64,000 nucleotides of DNA from Pacificimonas flava (GTDB lineage: Bacteria > Pseudomonadota > Alphaproteobacteria > Sphingomonadales > Sphingomonadaceae): NCBI RefSeq assembly GCF_000342165.1, contig NZ_AMRV01000003.1, positions 62,001 to 126,000 on the forward strand, read 5' to 3'. Under the pieces are notes generated by a model. The model saw only the letters and a list, made by a program, of their open reading frames with translations. It was not told where the DNA came from and made no database searches. This document shows positions 56,613 to 64,000 of the stretch, in pieces. Positions within the stretch are counted from its first letter, which is position 1, and every line of letters starts with the position of its first letter. The position numbers and the translations under genes were made by a program.

Positions 56613-59147
56613 ATGTCCAGCGCCAGGCTGACGGCCGTCCTCGGCCCCACCAATACCGGCAAGACGCATTTGGCGGTGACGCGCATGTGCGGCCATGCCA
56701 GCGGCATGATGGGCTTTCCGCTGCGACTGCTGGCCCGGGAAGTCTATGACCGGGTGGTGGCGATCAAAGGTGCGCCGCAAGTCGCCCTCGTCACCGGCGA
56801 GGAGAAGATCGTGCCGGAGGGCGCGCGCTACTGGCTGTGCACCGCCGAGGCGATGCCCGCGGACCTGCACCCCGAATTTCTGGCGCTCGACGAGATCCAG
56901 CTGGCGGCGGACCCGGAGCGCGGACATGTCTTCACCGACCGCCTGCTGCACAGACGCGGGACCGCAGAGACCATGCTGCTGGGCGCCGCGACGATGGCGC
57001 CGCTGATCCGGCGGCTGCTGCCGGACGCCTATATCGAGGAGCGGCCGCGCTTTTCGACGCTGAGCTATGCCGGCCCCAAGAAGCTGTCGCGCCTGCCGCG
57101 CCGCGCCGCGCTGATCGCCTTCAGCGCCGACGAGGTGTACGGCCTCGCCGAAATGCTGCGTCGGCAGAAGGGCGGCGCGGCGGTGGTCATGGGCGCGCTG
57201 AGCCCGCGTACGCGCAACGCGCAGGTGGAGCTCTATCAATCGGGTGAGGTCGACTATCTGGTCGCCACCGACGCGATCGGCATGGGCCTGAACATGGACA
57301 TCGACCATGTCGCCTTTGCCGCCCTGTCGAAATTCGACGGCCAGCGCCAACGGCGGCTGATGCCGGCCGAACTGGGGCAGATCGCCGGGCGCGCAGGCCG
57401 CTACCAACGCGACGGCACGTTCGGAACCCTGGTGTTCGGGGAAGAAGGCGGGCCGGTCCTCACCCCCGAGGAGATCGCCGCCGTCGAGGGGCATGAGTTC
57501 CAGAGCGTACGGAAGCTGGTGTGGCGCAATGCGCGCCTCGACTGGGGCAGCGTGCCGCGCCTGATCGCCTCGCTGGAGGAGACATCCGGCCGCGACGAGC
57601 TGCAGCGCACGCGCCGCGCGACGGACGAGGCCGTGCTGAAGGCGCTCGCTGCCGATCCGATTATTGCGGGGCGCGCGGACACGCCGGACCGTATTCGCCT
57701 GCTGTGGGATGTCGCCAGCCTGCCCGATTACAGGAAGACGGGTCCGCAGGCGCATGCGCGCCTTGCCGGCCGCATCTACACGCACCGGACCGAAGGGGCG
57801 GGCACGCTGCCCAAGGAGTGGGTCGCCGCCGAACTGGCGCGGCTCGACGATACGCAAGGGGGGATTGAGGCGATTTCCGGCCGCATCGCCGCCGCCCGCA
57901 CCTGGACCTATATCTCGCAGCGGCAAGACTGGTTGGCGGACCGCGAGGAATGGGCGGGCCGCGCCCGCGCGCTGGAGGACAAGCTGTCGGATGCGCTGCA
58001 CGAGCGGCTGACGCAGCGCTTCGTCGACAGGCGCACCTCCCTTCTGATGCGCGATCTGGCCGGCAACGCGATGCAATTGCCGGTCGAGATCGAGGCAGGC
58101 GGCGAGGTGGTGGTCGGCGGGCAGGCGATCGGCACGCTGACCGGCTTTCGCTTTCGCGCCGATCCCGCCGCGCGGGCTGGCGAGAAGAAGCGTCTGATCG
58201 CGGCGGCCGAACGCCACCTGCCGCGCGAATATGCGCAGCGGGTCGCGTCGCTGTCGAAGGCCCCCGACGCGGAGTTCGAACTGACGCTTTCGGGCACCCT
58301 GCCCGCCCGCATCCTGTGGCGCGGCGCGCGCGTGGCGCGGCTGACCCCCGGGCGCGACGCCCTCTCCCCCGCCCTAACGCTCGACCGCGCGCTCGGCGGG
58401 CTGGAGCCGCATGAGCGGGAACGCGTCGGCGCGCGCCTCGGGGAATGGCTGGCCTCGCAGATCGAGGGCAGGCTAAAGCCGCTCGCCACGATCGCGGACG
58501 CCGCCGGCCGGGACGATGTCAGCGCCGCCTCTCGCGGCCTGTCGGTGCAGCTTATGGGCGCGCTCGGCGTGCTGGCGCGCGGCGATGCCGCCGCCCTGCT
58601 GGCCACGATGGAGGACGCGGACCGCCGGCTGTTGCGGCGCGCGGGCGTCGTCATCGGCGTCACGCACCTGTTCGTGCCCGCGCTGCTGCGGCCGGAGCCG
58701 ACGCGCTGGCGCCTGGCGCTCTGGGCGCTCGCCCGGGGGCTCGATCGCCTGCCGGACCTGCCGCCGCCCGGTCTGACCTCCGTCCCGGCGGAGGGAGGCG
58801 TGCCGCCGGGCTTCTACGAAACGGCGGGCTTTGGCGTGTTCGGCGGGCGCGCCGTGCGACTCGACATGGTGGAACGGCTGGCGCAGGCGATGCACAAGGC
58901 CCGGAAGGGCGGCGCGCCCTTCGTGCCCGACGCCAACTGGCAGCACATGCTCGGCCTCGGCACCGAGGATTTCGCGCAGCTGATGCGCGGGCTCGGCTAT
59001 CGCAGCGCGAAAGTGGGCGAAGCGTCTGGCTTTGCATGGAAGGGACGCGGCCGTCCGCGCGGGCGGGCCGAACGGGCGCCGCGTGTCAATCCGGACTCCC
59101 CCTTCGCCGCCCTCGCGCAGTTGACACGGCGGGGAGAGAGCCGCTGA
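56613..59147 (+). CDS. SUV3-like ATP-dependent RNA helicase
   Basis: 844 residues from ATG 56613. Helicase motifs: GPTNTGKTHLA (Walker A, about residue 9-17), LDEIQLAADPERGHVF (DEIQ motif II, as in mitochondrial SUV3), VATDAIGMGLNMDIDH (motif V), QIAGRAGRYQRDG (motif VI). The C-terminal ~350 residues have no strong motif and end ARG-rich. SUV3 degrades structured RNA with polynucleotide phosphorylase; a similar RNA-turnover role is likely. Its stop overlaps the S4 gene's likely start. Confidence 0.92.
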   Translation: MSSARLTAVLGPTNTGKTHLAVTRMCGHASGMMGFPLRLLAREVYDRVVAIKGAPQVALVTGEEKIVPEGARYWLCTAEAMPADLHPEFLALDEIQLAADPERGHVFTDRLLHRRGTAETMLLGAATMAPLIRRLLPDAYIEERPRFSTLSYAGPKKLSRLPRRAALIAFSADEVYGLAEMLRRQKGGAAVVMGALSPRTRNAQVELYQSGEVDYLVATDAIGMGLNMDIDHVAFAALSKFDGQRQRRLMPAELGQIAGRAGRYQRDGTFGTLVFGEEGGPVLTPEEIAAVEGHEFQSVRKLVWRNARLDWGSVPRLIASLEETSGRDELQRTRRATDEAVLKALAADPIIAGRADTPDRIRLLWDVASLPDYRKTGPQAHARLAGRIYTHRTEGAGTLPKEWVAAELARLDDTQGGIEAISGRIAAARTWTYISQRQDWLADREEWAGRARALEDKLSDALHERLTQRFVDRRTSLLMRDLAGNAMQLPVEIEAGGEVVVGGQAIGTLTGFRFRADPAARAGEKKRLIAAAERHLPREYAQRVASLSKAPDAEFELTLSGTLPARILWRGARVARLTPGRDALSPALTLDRALGGLEPHERERVGARLGEWLASQIEGRLKPLATIADAAGRDDVSAASRGLSVQLMGALGVLARGDAAALLATMEDADRRLLRRAGVVIGVTHLFVPALLRPEPTRWRLALWALARGLDRLPDLPPPGLTSVPAEGGVPPGFYETAGFGVFGGRAVRLDMVERLAQAMHKARKGGAPFVPDANWQHMLGLGTEDFAQLMRGLGYRSAKVGEASGFAWKGRGRPRGRAERAPRVNPDSPFAALAQLTRRGESR

Positions 59148-59434
59148 GCGCGCCCGAGGATGGCGCGAACGGAGATGCGCAGCGCATCGACAAATTCCTT
59201 TGGTTCGCGCGCCTGACCAAAACCCGCAGCGAGGCGCAGGCACTTGCGGCCAGTCGGCGGCTGCGCATCGACGGGCGGGTCATCGAGCGGGCGAGCGCGC
59301 TGGTGCGACCCGGAAACGTCGTCGCCTTCACCCGTGCAGGCGCCGTGCGCATCGTCCGGGTCGAGGCGCTGGCACAGCGGCGCGGGCCGTTCGCAAGCGC
59401 CCGCCTCCTCTATTCCGACCTTTCGGAGCATTGA
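59144..59434 (+). CDS. S4-domain RNA-binding protein (Hsp15-like), probably CTG-started
   Basis: 96 residues. Domain [34 protein letters not shown] is a clear S4/Hsp15 RNA-binding domain, as in the heat-shock protein that recycles free 50S subunits with stalled peptidyl-tRNA. No ATG, GTG or TTG lies in frame between the helicase stop and the domain; CTG at 59144 overlaps the helicase TGA (CTGA), 7 bases after GGAG in GGGGAGAGAG. The nearest upstream ATG in frame is 59037, inside the helicase gene. Confidence 0.82.
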   Translation: MSAPEDGANGDAQRIDKFLWFARLTKTRSEAQALAASRRLRIDGRVIERASALVRPGNVVAFTRAGAVRIVRVEALAQRRGPFASARLLYSDLSEH

Positions 59435-59498
59435 CGGCTGCGCCGCACGGTGTTTACGGGAACCCAACCGTTACCATCCACCTGGACTGATTGCCCCC

Positions 59499-59834
59499 AT
59501 GACCTACGTCGTCACCGAAGCCTGCATCAAATGCAAATATACCGACTGCGTGGAGGTGTGCCCCGTCGACTGTTTCTACGAGGGCGAGAACATGCTGGTC
59601 ATCAATCCGTCCGAATGCATCGACTGCGGCGTCTGCGAACCGGAATGCCCGGCGGAGGCGATCCTGCCCGACACCGAGGACGGCCTGGAGAAGTGGCTGG
59701 AGATCAACAACACCTACTCCGCCGAATGGCCCAACATCACCACGAAGAAGCCCGAGCCCGCCGATGCCGAGGAGCACAAGGGCGAAGAGGGCAAGTTCGA
59801 CAAATATTTCTCCGCCGAGCCCGGAGAAGGCTGA
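59499..59834 (+). CDS. fdxA: 7Fe ferredoxin FdxA
   Basis: 111 residues carrying one [3Fe-4S] and one [4Fe-4S] cluster: N-terminal Cys set in [18 protein letters not shown] and [12 protein letters not shown]. The acidic C-terminal extension (about 60-111, with Glu/Lys-rich tail) is as in Azotobacter-type FdI. Start ATG 59499. It follows the S4 gene by 64 bases, an order often kept next to carD. Confidence 0.95.
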   Translation: MTYVVTEACIKCKYTDCVEVCPVDCFYEGENMLVINPSECIDCGVCEPECPAEAILPDTEDGLEKWLEINNTYSAEWPNITTKKPEPADAEEHKGEEGKFDKYFSAEPGEG

Positions 59835-60202
59835 GGGTCGACGCGGCCGGTAGCCACAGGCACCCGTCCGCGTTACACTTCGAAGCCGAAAGGCGAATTT
59901 CCAGTGAGTCGCAGTCCGGGATCTCCCTTCGCACCGGCCCTGCAAGGGCCCCATGGCCGCGCTGTGCCTTTGGCATAGCACTGCGGCCCATTTTATGTTA
60001 CAATATTGCCATGTTGATGCCGTTGCCGGGTCTTTTCCCGCCAATTGCAGCAACTTGTGGCCAGATCTCCCCTGCTCTCGTCCGCAGGCGGGGCGGATCG
60101 AAGGGTAACAAGCGCGGATAGCCCCGCAGCATCGCCGCCGACTTCCCGCGACGGAAGCCGGATGGCTTGTGAGGACCGCCGGGGCGCTTACAGGAGTAGT
60201 AT
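59835..60202. other. 368-base leader region upstream of carD
   Basis: Gene-free stretch holding the carD promoter and a leader of about 190 bases. Nothing else was recognised; no known riboswitch class fits the leader. Confidence 0.5.
59996..60004 (+). promoter_or_regulatory. Extended -10 promoter of carD
   Basis: TGTTACAAT fits the extended -10 element (TGN-TATAAT, one mismatch) and needs no -35. Start would be near 60011. Confidence 0.5.
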
Positions 60203-60769
60203 ATGGCAGCCAAGAAGCTGAGTTTCTCCGCTGGTGATTTCGTGGTTTACCCGAAGCACGGCGTTGGTCGGATCATGGAAATTCAGAAAACGGAAATCGC
60301 GGGCGCTGCGCTCGAACTGTACGTCCTCAGGTTCGAGAAGGAAAAAATGACCCTGCGCGTTCCGACACATAAGGTCGAGCAGGTCGGCATGCGCAAGCTG
60401 TCCAGCCAGGCGACGCTGGCCGATGCCATGTCGACGCTGAAGGGCAAGCCGAAGGTGAAGCGGACCATGTGGTCGCGCCGCGCGCAGGAATATGAGGCGA
60501 AGATCAATTCCGGCGATCTCGTGTCCATCGCGGAGGTCGTGCGCGATCTGCACCGCGCCGAGGACCAGCCGGAACAGAGCTATTCCGAGCGGCAGATCTA
60601 CGAGGCCGCGATCGGCCGGCTGGCGCGCGAACTCGCCGCGCTCGAGGGTACCGACGAGACCCAGGCGCAGGAGAAGATCGAGGGCGTTCTCGTCAAGAAG
60701 ACCGGCGGCAAGCCGGCCGCGAAAGCCGATGCCAAGGGCGAGACCGGCACCGAAGCGAAGGCGGCCTGA
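60203..60769 (+). CDS. carD: CarD-family transcription regulator
   Basis: 188 residues. The N-terminal CarD_CdnL/TRCF RNA-polymerase-interacting domain starts FSAGDFVVYPKHGVGRIMEI, followed by an alpha-helical DNA-binding part (SRRAQEYEAKINSGDLVSIAEVVRDL) and a Lys/Ala/Gly-rich tail. CdnL-type proteins stabilise open promoter complexes, especially at rRNA promoters. A ribosome site AGGAG precedes ATG, and a strong terminator follows. Confidence 0.93.
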   Translation: MAAKKLSFSAGDFVVYPKHGVGRIMEIQKTEIAGAALELYVLRFEKEKMTLRVPTHKVEQVGMRKLSSQATLADAMSTLKGKPKVKRTMWSRRAQEYEAKINSGDLVSIAEVVRDLHRAEDQPEQSYSERQIYEAAIGRLARELAALEGTDETQAQEKIEGVLVKKTGGKPAAKADAKGETGTEAKAA

Positions 60770-60800
60770 GGCCCTTCGCAAATCTGGACAGCGGAAAAAG

Positions 60801-60841
60801 GGGGCGGTGCCTGCCGGCATGGTGGGCGCCGCCCCTTCTCG
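60801..60841 (+). terminator. Rho-independent terminator of carD
   Basis: 11-bp stem GGGGCGGTGCC (60801-60811) / GGCGCCGCCCC (60825-60835), one G-T pair, 13-base loop, then TTCTCGTTT; the upstream A-run (GAAAAAG) makes it usable on both strands. Confidence 0.75.
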
Positions 60842-60981
60842 TTTCGGAAAGCGGAGCCCCACCCGATTCTGCGCAGGCGTGCAATTTTCTGTCCGCTGCC
60901 TGCTTGCGGCCCCGCAAGCCCTTTGCTAAGCGCGCCGCTCCTTTCCGCCGGGATGCGAATGGTCCCGGCGAAGCCCGATGT

Positions 60982-61068
60982 GCGGTCGTGGCGGAATTGG
61001 TAGACGCGCAACGTTGAGGTCGTTGTGGGCGAGAGCCCGTGGAAGTTCGAGTCTTCTCGACCGCACCA
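60982..61068 (+). tRNA. tRNA-Leu (anticodon GAG)
   Basis: 87 bases. Acceptor arm GCGGTCG/CGACCGC, A discriminator, CCA encoded at 61066-61068. Anticodon stem CAACG/CGTTG with loop TTGAGGT gives anticodon GAG, reading CUC and CUU. The long variable arm (GGGCGAGAGCCC type) fits leucine. A 6-bp inverted repeat (TCCAGA-TTTC-TCTGGA, 61069-61084) directly follows the CCA. Confidence 0.97.
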
Positions 61069-61084
61069 TCCAGATTTCTCTGGA

Positions 61085-61495
61085 CTATACTCAATTCGCA
61101 GGAATTCGCGCGGCGGGTTTCCTTGCGCCAGTTCGGGTGACTCGCCTCGTCACTGTTGCCGTCGCGATCGAGAGACGAGGGGCCCTATCTTCGTTTCTGC
61201 TGCGGTGTCGGTCCGATCCCTGATCGTCTCCAAGACTCCCGCCGAGCGTCATCATTGTTGCAACGGCGCAACCCGTCCCGAGCAGTATCCCGTCGACTAG
61301 GGACATGCTGTACTTTTGCAGAACTGAGTCAGCCGCGACATCCTATGGTGGCGGCCAAACCATGCGAGCTCGGCGTTAGACAGGCCCGGCCCGCGTCTAT
61401 GTACCCCAAAAGCTCTTTGGACGCGTTTACTTGCAACATTCTATATCAATCAAATAGTATATAAATCTTTCCTACCCTAAAACTCTGTTTTAGCA
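61085..61495. other. Gene-free stretch after tRNA-Leu with an AT-rich end
   Basis: 411 bases without a supported gene. A 71-codon reverse frame (61091-61306) has no ribosome site or family signature and was not accepted. The last ~60 bases (61430-61490) are strikingly AT-rich (ATATCAATCAAATAGTATAT) in an otherwise GC-rich genome, just before the EcfG-type promoter. Confidence 0.5.
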
Positions 61496-61520
61496 GGAAC
61501 CTGTGGCTATTTTCTCTGTT
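61496..61520 (+). promoter_or_regulatory. EcfG-type (general stress response) promoter
   Basis: GGAAC (61496-61500), 16-base spacer, TGTT (61517-61520), close to the alphaproteobacterial EcfG consensus GGAAC-N16/17-CGTT. It precedes a stress-type gene pair, with transcription expected from about 61527 and a ribosome site GGGAG 7 bases before the ATG. Confidence 0.55.
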
Positions 61521-61575
61521 CGCTTAGATGCACATGCCGAGTTTAGCGGCCGTGCTATCCAATGGGAGTTGAGAA

Positions 61576-62343
61576 ATGGCATATGAACGATACGGCGAAG
61601 GCCGCGGCAGCGAAGGCCGGGGCAGCAACGAAGGTTCGCGAGGCAGTCGGTATCGCCGCGGCGGATGGTCGGAAAATCGCGGCTACGGACAAGATCAGCA
61701 GGATTTCTCGAGCGGCCGGCGGTCCTATGAGGATGATGAGAGCCGTCGCGGTTGGGGCAGAGGCTCGGACCGGGACATGATGCGCGGCGGCGGCATGGGT
61801 TCCGCCTCGTCTTACGGCGGCGGGCGCGGATCTTCGTCGCGGGATGACGAGGATCGAGGCTACGGAAGCGACCGCTCCTATGGCGACGATTTTGGAGCCA
61901 TGAGCCGCGGCGGCGACTACGAACAGGCCTATGGGGGTAATCCATCCTATGGCTCGCAGGGCGATTATGGACGGGATCGCTATTCCGGCCAAAGTGGCCG
62001 GTCGTCGGGCGGCGGATCGCCGGGCAACAGGTCCTATCAGGACGATCACTATCACACCCTCCGCCAGCGCCATCTGGACGAGTTCGACCGCGATTATGAC
62101 GAGTATCGCCGTCATCGTAGCGATCAGATGGGAGAGGAATTCGACGAGTGGCGTCGAAACCGACAGGCCAGCGCAGGCGGCGCCCAGCAGGATCAGTCCC
62201 AATCCGGCAAAACGAGCGCACAGCAGAGTTCCGGAAGCGCGTCCGGCTCAGGCAGCAGCGGAAGCCAGAGCGGAGGTTCGTCGGCTTCGTCGAGCGGACG
62301 GTCCGGCTCTTCTTCCTCCAACAAAAGCGGCAGCACGTCCTGA
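61576..62343 (+). CDS. Gly/Arg/Ser-rich low-complexity protein with an SWFGD-protein-like helical core
   Basis: 255 residues. The first ~150 are a low-complexity RG/SRG/DR-rich region (RGGWSENRGYGQDQQ) with no hydrophobic core. Residues ~156-195 form a helical block (YHTLRQRHLDEFDRDYDEYR, then EEFDEWRRNRQ) that I recall from sphingomonad SWFGD-domain proteins, though the SWFGD motif itself is absent; then a Ser/Gly/Gln-rich tail. It would be disordered and charged, an intracellular stress protein or nucleic-acid partner by look. It forms an operon with the PRC-barrel gene 33 bases on. Confidence 0.7.
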   Translation: MAYERYGEGRGSEGRGSNEGSRGSRYRRGGWSENRGYGQDQQDFSSGRRSYEDDESRRGWGRGSDRDMMRGGGMGSASSYGGGRGSSSRDDEDRGYGSDRSYGDDFGAMSRGGDYEQAYGGNPSYGSQGDYGRDRYSGQSGRSSGGGSPGNRSYQDDHYHTLRQRHLDEFDRDYDEYRRHRSDQMGEEFDEWRRNRQASAGGAQQDQSQSGKTSAQQSSGSASGSGSSGSQSGGSSASSSGRSGSSSSNKSGSTS

Positions 62344-62376
62344 TCCGCACGTTTCCATCGGTAGGAGAATGTATAA

Positions 62377-62880
62377 ATGGCTGATTTCTTTGGATCCGAT
62401 ACGGACCGTCGTGGCGGCTACAATCCCTATGGCGGCCGCGACCGCGACATGAGCGGTCGGGGTTCCGGGCGCCGCGGTAATCGCGGACGTGACTGGGATG
62501 ACGATGAGAGTCGTGGCCGGCGCGGCGGTGGCCGGGTGAGCGGCGACCGCCTTATCGCGTCTGACCGCGTCGAAGGCACGCGTGTCTACGACCGCCGCGG
62601 CAACAGGCTTGGCACCATCGAGAATTTCATGGTCGACAAGCGCTCAGGCCACGTGGAGTACGCCATCCTTTCCTTCGGCGGCTTCCTGGGGATGGGCGAT
62701 CGCCACTACCCGCTTCCCTGGGACGAACTTACCTATGACCAGGACGAGGGTGGCTATGTGGTCAACGTGACGGAACAGGACCTGGAAGAGGCTCCGAGCC
62801 ATCGTGCGGGACAGAACGTCCGATACGACCGCAACTACAGCAATGATATCCGTAGCTATTACGGCGGCATGGGCTGGTAG
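62377..62880 (+). CDS. PRC-barrel domain protein with Arg/Gly-rich N-terminus
   Basis: 167 residues. N-terminal ~55 residues are RG/DDDES-rich like the neighbour's; a PRC-barrel follows (about 60-135: DRVEGTRVYDRRGNRLGTIENFMVDKRSGHVEY and LSFGGFLGMGDRHYPLPWDEL). PRC-barrels occur in stress and RNA-maturation proteins and in photosynthetic reaction-centre H subunits; here no membrane segment is present, so a soluble stress role is likelier. Start ATG 62377 has TAGGAG upstream. Confidence 0.85.
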   Translation: MADFFGSDTDRRGGYNPYGGRDRDMSGRGSGRRGNRGRDWDDDESRGRRGGGRVSGDRLIASDRVEGTRVYDRRGNRLGTIENFMVDKRSGHVEYAILSFGGFLGMGDRHYPLPWDELTYDQDEGGYVVNVTEQDLEEAPSHRAGQNVRYDRNYSNDIRSYYGGMGW

Positions 62881-62903
62881 GCCCCGCCATCACTGCATTA
62901 TGC

Positions 62904-62945
62904 GCCGCCATGATGGGCTCCACCCGTCGTGGCGGCCTTTTTTTG
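62904..62945 (+). terminator. Rho-independent terminator of the stress-gene pair
   Basis: 14-bp stem GCCGCCATGATGGG (62904-62917) / CCCGTCGTGGCGGC (62923-62936), two G-T pairs, 5-base loop, then CTTTTTTTG. One of the best terminators in the window. The remaining ~240 bases to the receiver gene at 63184 hold nothing I can name. Confidence 0.92.
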
Positions 62946-63183
62946 CCCTCTTGACGGGAAAATGCGGGTAGGAGCACTGAGCCATGGCCGCCGTGCTCAG
63001 TTTTCGAATCCCGACAGGTCGATCGGGTCGGTTGAAGCGAGGAGGGAGTCAGGTTTCCTGGGGCATGTGACCCCCTGCTCGCCCTCCTTATTCTGTGCCC
63101 GACAGCCGCTATTTCATTATAGCAGCTTGGAAACGCAGGTTATTGCCGGGACTCCCCCAAGCGGCCGCGAGTCAGGAGGCAGA

Positions 63184-63567
63184 TCAGGCCGGTTCGGCGG
63201 CCAGCAGCCCCTCGACCAGTTCGATCACCTTGCCCGCCGCCACGGGCTTTTCCATCCGCCTCATGTCCGCGAATTCATCGGGAATGACGGCGCGGTCATA
63301 TCCAGTGACGAACGCAAAGGGTATGGACCGGCGCGCAAGTTCACGCGGCAGATCGAACGAGATGCCGTTGCCGAGATTGATATCGACCAGGGCGCAGTCC
63401 GGACGTTCCGCTGCAAGCGCGCGGACGGCGCCCGCCATGTCCGGGAAGGGTCCGAGGACGATGACCCCCTTTGCCGTCAGGGCATCCTCCAGATCCGTGG
63501 CCAGAAAATAATCGTCCTCCAGCACAAGAACCCGCACGTTCTCAAGGCTGAGCCCTATCCTGCTCAT
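63184..63567 (-). CDS. Stand-alone response-regulator receiver protein
   Basis: 127 residues, one receiver domain with no output domain. ATG 63567 has GGAAGG upstream; the longer frame to 63738 lacks family character. Acidic pair (VLEDDYF), phospho-acceptor Asp in CALVDINLGNG, Thr in FVTGYDRA, Lys in EKPVAAG, all present. Such single-domain regulators in alphaproteobacteria often work with HWE-type kinases, but none is here. The second copy follows at 63769. Confidence 0.85.
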   Translation of the reverse strand: MSRIGLSLENVRVLVLEDDYFLATDLEDALTAKGVIVLGPFPDMAGAVRALAAERPDCALVDINLGNGISFDLPRELARRSIPFAFVTGYDRAVIPDEFADMRRMEKPVAAGKVIELVEGLLAAEPA

Positions 63568-63768
63568 CGGCCGACCTTCCTGGTTTGAGGGATCGGCTGC
63601 TGCGGACGCACCTGCCGTCCGACGTCGCGAGAAGCACTCGAATAATCTTTCATCGTTCCCGGGACGGTAATGTCGAGTCGCCGTGGTTTCGCCAAAGCAG
63701 GTTATTAACCATCCCCGCGCCGTGGATGAAGTCTGCACCGCGATGGATACCCGCCCCGGCAGGTGACG

Positions 63769-64000
63769 TCAGAGCACGTTATCGGAGCTGCCCACGAGCC
63801 GCCTGACGGCCGTCAAGAACGCATGCGGCGTGCAGGGTTTGGCGATCCGGAGAACCGGCTGGCTTTCCGGGGACAGAGACCATTGATCGTACCCGGAGTG
63901 GATGCAGAACGGCACCGATCGCTTCTTCAGCACGGCGGCAATCTCCTCGGAGCTTCGCCCCTGAAGCTTGATGTCGAGTATGGCGGCATGAAGGGGTTCC
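63769..64000 (-). CDS. Second stand-alone receiver protein, N-terminus beyond the window
   Basis: About 76 visible codons. Phospho-acceptor Asp in AILDIKLQGRSSEE, Ser in IHSGYDQW and Lys in IAKPCTP place it in the receiver family; the layout is like its neighbour (VDI...G, TGYD, KP) but sequence identity is modest. It has no output domain after the receiver. Its promoter and start are off the window. Confidence 0.82.
   Translation of the reverse strand, partial: EPLHAAILDIKLQGRSSEEIAAVLKKRSVPFCIHSGYDQWSLSPESQPVLRIAKPCTPHAFLTAVRRLVGSSDNVL

Noticed and set aside
61091..61306. 71-codon reverse frame with a hydrophobic start downstream of tRNA-Leu
   Set aside because: No ribosome site, no conserved motif and an Arg/Thr-rich tail typical of random GC-rich frames; a small membrane protein cannot be fully excluded.
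60982..61575. Integration site at tRNA-Leu
   Set aside because: No second copy of the tRNA 3' end and no integrase were seen within the window, so it was not called as an attachment site.
63568..63700. EcfG-type promoter for the receiver gene (GGAAC on the minus strand near 63654)
   Set aside because: No CGTT-like -10 at 16-17 bases, so the match is only half a site.

Overview
This is a high-GC chromosomal segment of an alphaproteobacterium, most likely a member of the Sphingomonadales. That placement is an inference from gene content: a methionine synthase split into two genes behind an ArsR-methyltransferase regulator, a DUF3667 membrane protein, an ATP-synthase zeta-type DUF1476 protein, a Tad/Flp pilus cluster, an S4-fdxA-carD neighbourhood, an M23 peptidase with a long N-terminal region, and PEP-CTERM proteins with the VPAPG motif. 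No 16S rRNA gene is present, so the placement is provisional. I see no prophage, insertion sequence, CRISPR array or plasmid function; most genes are chromosomal housekeeping genes.

Layout: 1-8.1 kb holds a truncated sppA, the CIRCE-controlled groES-groEL operon, a PEP-CTERM protein and a Ku-LigD end-joining pair. 8.2-11.1 kb holds a MATE exporter and two lipoproteins (a small acidic one and MlaA). 11.2-16.8 kb is a methionine operon (ArsR-methyltransferase regulator, metF, split metH) joined by stop/start overlaps and apparently read from a leaderless, operator-embedded promoter. 16.8-20.6 kb holds a secreted beta-helix protein, bpt and ilvA. 20.6-29.5 kb is a reverse-strand Tad/Flp pilus operon, cpaA-B-C-D-E-F-tadB-tadC, without a pilin gene in the window. 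29.5-36 kb holds a hydrolase, a DAO-family oxidase, a second PEP-CTERM gene, rnhA-thrB, ispH and a lipoprotein.

36-48.5 kb holds grxD-bolA-DUF1476, a DUF3667 membrane protein, purC, purS-purQ, a fused 5-oxoprolinase, and a phosphate group (pstS, phosphate-selective-type porin, phoU). The spacers in this part are packed with palindromic repeats. 49-59.5 kb holds an acyl-CoA synthetase, lgt-MidA-type methyltransferase-GNAT, dinB, an M23 peptidase, and a SUV3-type helicase coupled to an S4 protein and followed by fdxA. 60-64 kb holds carD, tRNA-Leu(GAG), a two-gene glycine/arginine-rich stress module behind an EcfG-type promoter, and two stand-alone receiver proteins, one cut by the window end.

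The most interesting signals are regulatory or structural. Both PEP-CTERM genes, 27 kb apart, carry correctly spaced sigma-54 promoters just upstream. The CpaF ATPase has an internal duplication of its N-terminal helical domain. The metF-metH operon appears to be led by a leaderless regulator whose operator lies between its own -35 and -10. The S4 gene appears to start at CTG inside the helicase stop codon. Several families of palindromic repeats occur as tandem (110 bp and 167 bp periods) or head-to-head arrays.
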